From the NCBI GenBank assembly GCA_030544235.1, contig CM060475.1, forward strand, positions 9,375,909 through 9,439,908: a stretch of DNA of 64,000 bases. Direction: 5' to 3'. Origin of the DNA: Lepturacanthus savala. Its lineage: Eukaryota; Chordata; Actinopteri; Scombriformes; Trichiuridae. The stretch's first letter is position 1. Every line of letters starts with the position of its first letter. Of this stretch, positions 35,297 to 64,000 are shown piece after piece. The position numbers and the translations under genes are program-made. The notes under the pieces are model-generated. The model made no database searches and was not told the DNA's origin. It was given only the letters and a program-made list of their open reading frames with translations.

Positions 35297-35690
35297 ATAA
35301 TAATATAATATAATATAATAATATAATATAATATAATATAATATAATATAATATAATATAATATAATATAATATAATATAATATAATAATAATATAATAT
35401 AATAATAATATAATATAATATAATATAATATAATAATATAATATAATATAATATAATATAATATAATATAATATAATATAATATAATAAAATAATATAAT
35501 ATAATATAATAATAATATAATATAATAATAATATAATATAATATAATATAATATAATATAATATAATAATATAATAATAATATAATATAATATAATATAA
35601 TATAATATAATATAATATAACATAATATAATATAATATAATATAATATAATATAATAATAATATAATATAATATAATAATATAATATACT
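35297..35690. repeat. Pentanucleotide (ATAAT)n satellite, about 390 bp
   Basis: Repeats of ATAAT with occasional 3-base slips (ATAATAAT). Almost pure A/T. Lies in the cd2-ptgfrn spacer. Confidence 0.95.
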
Positions 35691-36136
35691 TTACTTACTT
35701 TACTTTCAGGTTGATGTAGAAATTCACTTGTTAAAGATTATTTCGTGGATGTTTTTCAGGATTTTAGCTGAAAAAAGAGAGATTACACACAGATGATATA
35801 AAAAATACGATATAAAACAGTATAAAATATAATATAATATAAGATATGAGTAGATTATTGGACAAATAGTGCAACATTTTCACAGAAAAACCCACGTTTG
35901 CTTTGACGTTTATGTGAAATCAGCTTTATTTTTACAAGTTATTCAGGATTTTAGTTTGTTTCTGTCCAGAAAAGTATATATAATAATATATATAATATAA
36001 AAGATGAGCATTTTGAGGTATTTTAACAGAAAAACACCATTTTTATATGGAATCATGGACTTTTCAACAACAAATTCACCTGTGAACGATTTTTTTTTCA
36101 CAGTTTTTTTATTTTTTTTTATTCCTGGAAATGCAT

Positions 36137-36138
<2 letters not shown>

Positions 36139-36201
<63 letters not shown>

Positions 36202-36290
36202 CCACAGTGGAGAAATTACATTAGCGACAGCATAATAATAAATATAATAATAATAATAATAATAATTATTATATATATATAATGATATTA
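36139..36290. repeat. (AT)n run followed by (AAT)n
   Basis: TA run 36139-36198, then ATAATAATA 36237-36266. Confidence 0.9.
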
Positions 36291-36821
36291 ATCTAATTAA
36301 TCTAATATAATAATATATGTATTATTACTTATTTTAATTTTATTTTTTTACTTTTAATCTCATATTTCTGATTTATTATCTCACATATTTAATTATGTGA
36401 AAAATTATTTAAAAATATTAAATTATTTACCTGAATTTTCTTTTTTTGTCTAATTCTTAGTTTTTTCTTAATTTTGATCAATTTCAACTCGTTAAAATAA
36501 AACAAACGAGATGATTCTTAATATAATATGAACATTTTATCCGTTTTATGAACCAAACAACTAATCGATCAATCATATCAATAACCAATTAACTGCCAGG
36601 ATAATCATTAATTGCAGCTTTATTGATCAGTATCAGGTGTAATTAAATATATCACATTATTGATCTACTTTTACTGGAGTAACTTTAATAAATTCAGGAC
36701 TTTTATTTATTATTTATCTATTTCTAGTAATTGATCCAGATATTTATTGATTAATTAACCGTTAAATCTGATATAAAACAGCGATTAGATGTTTTACAGT
36801 GAGATGAGCGTCCACCTGGGA

Positions 36822-36898
36822 CCTCCTCCTCCTCCTCCTCCTCCTCCTCCTCCTCCTCCTCCTCCTCCTCCTCCTCCTCCTCCTCCTCCTCCTCCTCC
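36822..36898. repeat. (CCT)25 repeat at the ptgfrn promoter
   Basis: About 25 CCT units, a pure pyrimidine strand able to form triplex DNA, directly upstream of the CpG-rich first-exon region. Confidence 0.95.
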
Positions 36899-37174
36899 AC
36901 CTAACTTCCGGCCGCTCTCTCCCTCTCCTCTATCCCGCACGTCCGTCTGGAGACGTCAAAACCCGCCTCGTGCTCCGGCGTGCGTGCACCATGTGAAACA
37001 GCGCAGCCGGCGGGACTCACACATCAGCTGTTTTTATTCTAGTATTATTTTATAGGGATATAGGAATATAGGAGTGTGTGTGCGTCTGTTTTGCGTGGCG
37101 GCTCCGCCCGGTGGTGCGGTGCGGTGCAGTTTAACACACACTTCCCCCCCGAGTTGTTTATTGGATTTTGGACC

Positions 37175-37210
37175 CAGCAGCAGCAGCAGCGGCGGCGGCG
37201 GCGGCGGCGG
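37175..37210 (+). repeat. ptgfrn: (CAG)5(CGG)7 in ptgfrn 5' leader
   Basis: Five CAG then seven CGG units 80 bp before the ATG, probably in the 5' UTR. Confidence 0.8.
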
Positions 37211-37290
37211 GAGAGAATCACGCGTTTTTCCCGCACACACTCAGGATAAAACAAGGAAATAAAAGAAGGAATAAGAAGAAATAAGAGAAG

Positions 37291-59345
<22,055 letters not shown>

Positions 59346-59867
59346 GTGAGTAAAAACCAACTTTATGTTCCTGATCCTCTACTGGATGGAATGTTCTGGT
59401 ACAAACATGGTTTCCATTCCAATGGGGACACGTTTAGAATGTCTAAAAACAGATAAACCAACATTTCTAGATCCACCACTTTCTAATATCTTGGTATTAG
59501 ACGTCTTCTCATGTCCAAACCAATCTGAAACATGTACCATAGTCATTTAAATGACTGCTGAAGCATTTCTGCTTGGATTATATCTGCAGTTTGTTGCTTT
59601 GTGACATGCAGTGACAATAAAGTTGAGTCTAATTGAATCTAAAAACTGGTACCAGATAGTTTAACTCTCTATTACATGAAATATCATGTCGACATGATAT
59701 AAAGTGATGTTTTTATTATTTAAGATGGCCTGAATAATAGATATTTTTAAATAATATATTAGAAAAAGTAGTGAACATAGTCTCAGGATAGTTTTATGCT
59801 ATGTAAGTCACATATGGTAACAATATGTTTTTCTTGAAATAAATAAATAATAATTCAGAATATATTG

Positions 59868-59870
<3 letters not shown>

Positions 59871-59929
<59 letters not shown>

Positions 59930-60061
59930 AAATAAAAGCCTCTTGTTTATGCCTAACTGTAAAAACATTCTATATCACAGCTTTTGAGAAAAATTAAGAT
60001 GAAATAATTGTTGCCATGGCAACAGTTCAGATCCAAACAGCCTCTCAGATCCTGTCGTGTC

Positions 60062-60100
<39 letters not shown>
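59871..60100. repeat. (AT)n, family A tail, (AAT)n
   Basis: TA run 59871-59927, truncated reversed family A (59928-60010), AAT run 60062-60100. Confidence 0.9.
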
Positions 60101-60101
<1 letters not shown>

Positions 60102-60940
60102 TGAACTGTATGAGTTGTGGAGTTTACGAGGTGCATGTGAACGCACCACGACATCCTCTGCTCTTACAGCATCGTTCCTGCTGTGTTGTAGGTTCTTTCT
60201 ACCTGTAACTTTACTGGAATGTCGTCGTCCGTCGACTCCGAGTCCTGAGTCCTGATCTGTGTGTGACTGTTGTTGCTCCACACGTTTCCTGAGTTGTGGA
60301 AGTGTAAATGTGCGACAGCTGAATCCGGAGACTCAAGGGGAAACTCTTTAATCCTCTAGTCGGCCTGTCCACTCCTGCTGCGAGGACGATTGATTAGTCA
60401 TGCCTGTCTCAGTCTCTGCTACCCCTGGCTATGCTCTGTGTGTGTGTGTATAAGTGTGTGTGTGTATAAATGTGTGTGTGTGTGTGCTGATCCTCTACAG
60501 AACACTAATGTCAAACATAGTCGCCACAGCAATCAATTAGTATCATGATGGGTGGTCTGTCCTTGCGTCTTTTCACTATTTCAGCGTGTTATTTATTTAT
60601 TTATCAGTAGAATGGAGTCTACTGGTGAAGTGACACGTTTAATGCGTTTAGATATAAAATTAATTTCCCTTTTCCTCCCAGATGAGCAGCAGCTGATCAC
60701 TGATGCCTTCGTTTTTAATGTTGTGGTTGATTCGGAATATCAGTTTTTTAATGAATAAATAAACAGCCGTTATATAATTGCTTTCAGCACGATATTTTCT
60801 ATTTTCCCTGAAGTGGTTTTGGCAGATTGACTCGCTGACAGGGCCGTTTTATTTCAGGGAAGCTGCTATTAGTCCTCTTTGTTCCCCCTTTTCAGATTCG
60901 CTGTTTCCGTTGAGGTAAACCGTTGTATTTATAGAATAAA
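60100..60940. other. ptgfrn: Intron 5 DNA, no gene seen
   Basis: Single-copy sequence with short TG runs near 60436-60485. Confidence 0.5.
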
Positions 60941-60944
60941 ACAC

Positions 60945-61650
60945 TTTAACCCTCTAGTTCATATGCCAGCATTTACTTTATCTTTATTTGTGTAAAAAGC
61001 TGTGGTATAAAATCTATGTTTTTACAGTTAGCCATGAAAAGGAGGCTTTTATTTTGAAGGACATACAATTTATGAGGTCACATGACCAGGATATCCCTAT
61101 TGCTTGTGGACATTTGACATGTGAGGACTTACTTTTTTATTAAATTCCTTAAATTATTTAGGGTATTTTATGTAATAAAAACAGCTGTAATAAAAATCTG
61201 TGATATAAAATCTATATTTTTACAGTTAGCCATGAAAAGGAGGCTTTTATTTTGAAGGACATACAATTTATGAGGTCACATGACCAGGATATCCCTATTG
61301 CTGATGGACGTTTGACATGTGAGGACTTTTTTTTTCCTTAAATTCCTTAAATCTATCTATTATTTGAGGTCAGGTTATTTTATGTAATAAAAACAGCTGT
61401 AATAAAAATCTTTTATATAAAAATCTATATTTTTACAGTTAGGCATGAAAAGGAGGCTTTTATTTTGAAGGACATACAATTTATTTTCCTGTTTCCACGT
61501 GGCAACAATTACTTTATCTTCATTTTTTCTAAAAAAAAAAGCTGTGATATAAAATGTTTATTTTTACAGTTAGATGCTTTTATTTTGAAGGACATGCAAT
61601 TCATGAGGTCACATGACCAGGATATCCCTATTGCTGATGGACATTTAGAA
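60945..61650. repeat. Family A cluster, four forward copies
   Basis: Cores at 61075-61110, 61272-61310 and 61602-61640; the copy at 61440-61485 is truncated after GGACATACAATTTAT. Direct repeats about 195 bp apart. Confidence 0.88.
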
Positions 61651-62330
61651 TTTTCTATTTTTTCTATTAACTTTATTCATTTTAAAGTTGACATCTATTA
61701 TTTAGGCCAATTAATTTAATATAATAGAGGTTTAATGATATTAGTGGATCCAGTTTTCTTTGCTTTCTTTAATTCTGTTGTTATTTACCTGTAACCTGAT
61801 GAATGAAATGTGATGTAAAACACCCACCTGTCATACATTCAGCAGCACGTTAACAGGGAAATGCTCAGTCAGCTTCTAATAATCCAATTCCAGAGTTTCC
61901 CTGGTTGAAAAGCCACAAAATGTCCCCATTTTCCAAATTACTTTTTGTTTTTAATAGATGATATAACCTGTATTTTTGTCCTCTCATTGATTTAGTATTA
62001 GAGGCAGATTCCTTCACCCCAGTTTTACTCATCTAATCAAATTAAGTAGACACTTTATTAAATTACAAAATAAAACACAAGGATTAAAATGTCATTTCAG
62101 GCTTTATGGGCTATTTTTGACGTCTGTGGTGAGAAACTGAATGAGTTGGACCACATGACTGATATCTAATGATGGAGTTTAACACATTTATTCTACTATT
62201 ATACTTAAAGCTACTTTGAGTATTTACTTTTGATGCAACTTTCAATTTGACTGTTTTTTATTAGAAAAAAGTCTGAAAACGTCATTTTAATGACCTCACG
62301 ACCCCTCAGAATCCTGAGGTGTCCTTATTT
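61650..62330. other. ptgfrn: Intron 5 DNA, no gene seen
   Basis: AT-rich, no features. Confidence 0.5.
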
Positions 62331-62339
62331 CCTTTATGA

Positions 62340-62991
62340 ATCTATGTTTTGGCAGTTAGATGTGAAAATGGGGCTTTTATTTTGAAGGACATACAACTTA
62401 TGAGGTCACATGACCAGGATATCCCTATTGCTGATGAACATTTGACATTCTCACAACTGAAAGTTGTCTTTTATTCAAAATTTTGGAAAATTCTCACCAA
62501 ATAAGACAACTTTGTCTTATATTTCTTAAATCTATCTATTATTTAGTCTGTTTTAAGTAATAAAACATTGGGACTCCATTAGGAATTTACCATATTTGTA
62601 TATTGTTGACATATGGAAACTAATATGGTTTTCTTAATTGAAATCAATAAATAATAATTCAGAAAAATTGGCTGAAACAAATACTCAAATAATTGGATTA
62701 AAATTAAAATTTAACATCTTCCAAATTATTATATATATGCCTGTTTTTATGCCTAACTGTAAAACCATAGATTTTATATCACAGATTTTTATTACAGCTG
62801 TTTTTATTACATAAAATAGCCTAAATAATAGATATATTAAGGAATTTAAGGAATAAGTAAGTCTGCACATGTCAAACGTCCATCAGCAATAGGGATATCC
62901 TGGTCATGTGACCTCATAAATTGTATGTCCTTCAAAATAAAAGCCCCTATAAAAACATAGATTCTATATCACAGCTTTTAGAAAAATTAAG

Positions 62992-63024
<33 letters not shown>

Positions 63025-63025
63025 A
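62340..63025. repeat. Facing pair of family A copies and (AAT)n
   Basis: Forward copy (62340-62530) and reversed copy (62755-62990) face each other about 250 bp apart. (AAT)n at 62996-63023. Confidence 0.85.
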
Positions 63026-63591
63026 TTGAACAAAAAATAGCATAACATTCTAAAATGTAAAGTTGGTAAAGTTGAACCTTTTAAGTAATAAAAACATCAA
63101 AGACTTGTGTAATATTTCATGCAGTAGAAGGTTAAATATGAATTTTCATGCATGATATCTTCTTCTGGATGGTTTCAGGTCTGATCTTGGTTCCGTATTC
63201 CTCTGTTACTTCCTCTACTGATGCTGTAACTTCCCTCTAATCAACCAATATTAAAAGACACTAGAATCAGTGCTGACGGCTCCACGGCAGCTTCAACGCC
63301 ATTTAATGACCTTTGCTGTGAGAGTTTGGGTCTGAATTAATTTGATGTAATTCACAGCTTATAAAATAAAAGTAGGAACTTAGAAAGTTTAATTAAATCA
63401 ATGCGTTTACTTTTTAGAGTGTAGATTCAGGAGAAATCTCTATAAACAGAGTTTTTATTTCACTTTTCTTTGTTTTTTAATGTGGAATAAACTGATCCTG
63501 CAGCTTTGAGTTGAAATAATAAAAGTCTCTGGATCCAAAGTCTCCTGAAGCCTCAAGGACCCGTTTTACATTTTAGAAAATACCAGCCAGG

Positions 63592-63593
<2 letters not shown>

Positions 63594-63643
<50 letters not shown>
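63594..63643. repeat. (AC)n microsatellite
   Basis: About 25 units. Confidence 0.95.
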
Positions 63644-63645
<2 letters not shown>

Positions 63646-63719
63646 CACAGCGAGATAGTAAAGAGGCTGCAGCTAAAATATCAAGGAGTGTGATCAAGAG
63701 GATTTTATGAACCTCTGCT

Positions 63720-63955
<236 letters not shown>

Positions 63956-64000
63956 TTACATGGCTGATGGTGTTCACATGTTATTTGCATATTTACTGTA

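Noticed and set aside
35276..35623. 115-codon Ile/Leu/Tyr-rich frame
   Set aside because: Translation of the ATAAT satellite; no coding constraint.
37074..37262. Upstream frame in the ptgfrn leader
   Set aside because: It has no ATG start; it is open only because of the CGG repeat.

Overview
The window is vertebrate nuclear DNA, most probably from a ray-finned fish (likely a percomorph teleost; I cannot name the species). The evidence is split genes with GT/AG introns, long (CA/GT)n and (AT)n microsatellites, a Tc1-like transposon remnant, LINE reverse-transcriptase scraps, many small palindromic repeats, and three proteins recognisable as vertebrate families. There is no bacterial or viral gene organisation, no CRISPR array and no tRNA or rRNA gene that I can recognise.

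Layout. (1) 3.17-3.49 kb, minus strand: the single coding exon of a phospholamban (pln), 53 residues, with Ser16 kept and the usual Thr17 replaced by Gln. A possible upstream non-coding minus-strand exon lies at 9.78-9.85 kb. (2) 3.5-24.3 kb: repeat-rich intergenic DNA. It holds two candidate plus-strand exons of an unidentified gene (13.45 and 15.35 kb, the second followed by a polyA signal) and a CCAAT/TATA promoter-like segment at 19.8-19.94 kb. (3) 24.3-33.7 kb, plus strand: a complete seven-exon cd2 homologue. It encodes a signal peptide, a V-set domain without the canonical disulfide, a four-cysteine C2 domain split by an intron, a transmembrane segment, and a His- and Pro-rich tail with two PxPxPR motifs. 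(4) 36.8 kb to the end, plus strand: CpG-rich promoter, first exon and the first three Ig domains (five exons) of ptgfrn (EWI-F/CD9P-1). The gene continues past the right edge.

The CD2-PTGFRN order and orientation match my recollection of human 1p13. Human PLN lies elsewhere (6q22), in a region that shares MAN1A-type paralogues with 1p13, so this pln may be a second, ancient paralogue kept next to cd2.

Most remaining DNA is repeat. The commonest family (A) has about 30 copies in both orientations, each containing TCACATGA within GGTCACATGACCAGGATATC. There are at least four palindromic MITE-like families, a (TG)n-linked tandem family, and long simple repeats. Functionally, cd2 (T/NK-cell adhesion and costimulation) and ptgfrn (tetraspanin-associated Ig protein) are both cell-surface Ig-superfamily genes, while pln is a regulator of the sarcoplasmic-reticulum calcium pump. 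Nothing suggests that pln is co-regulated with the other two.
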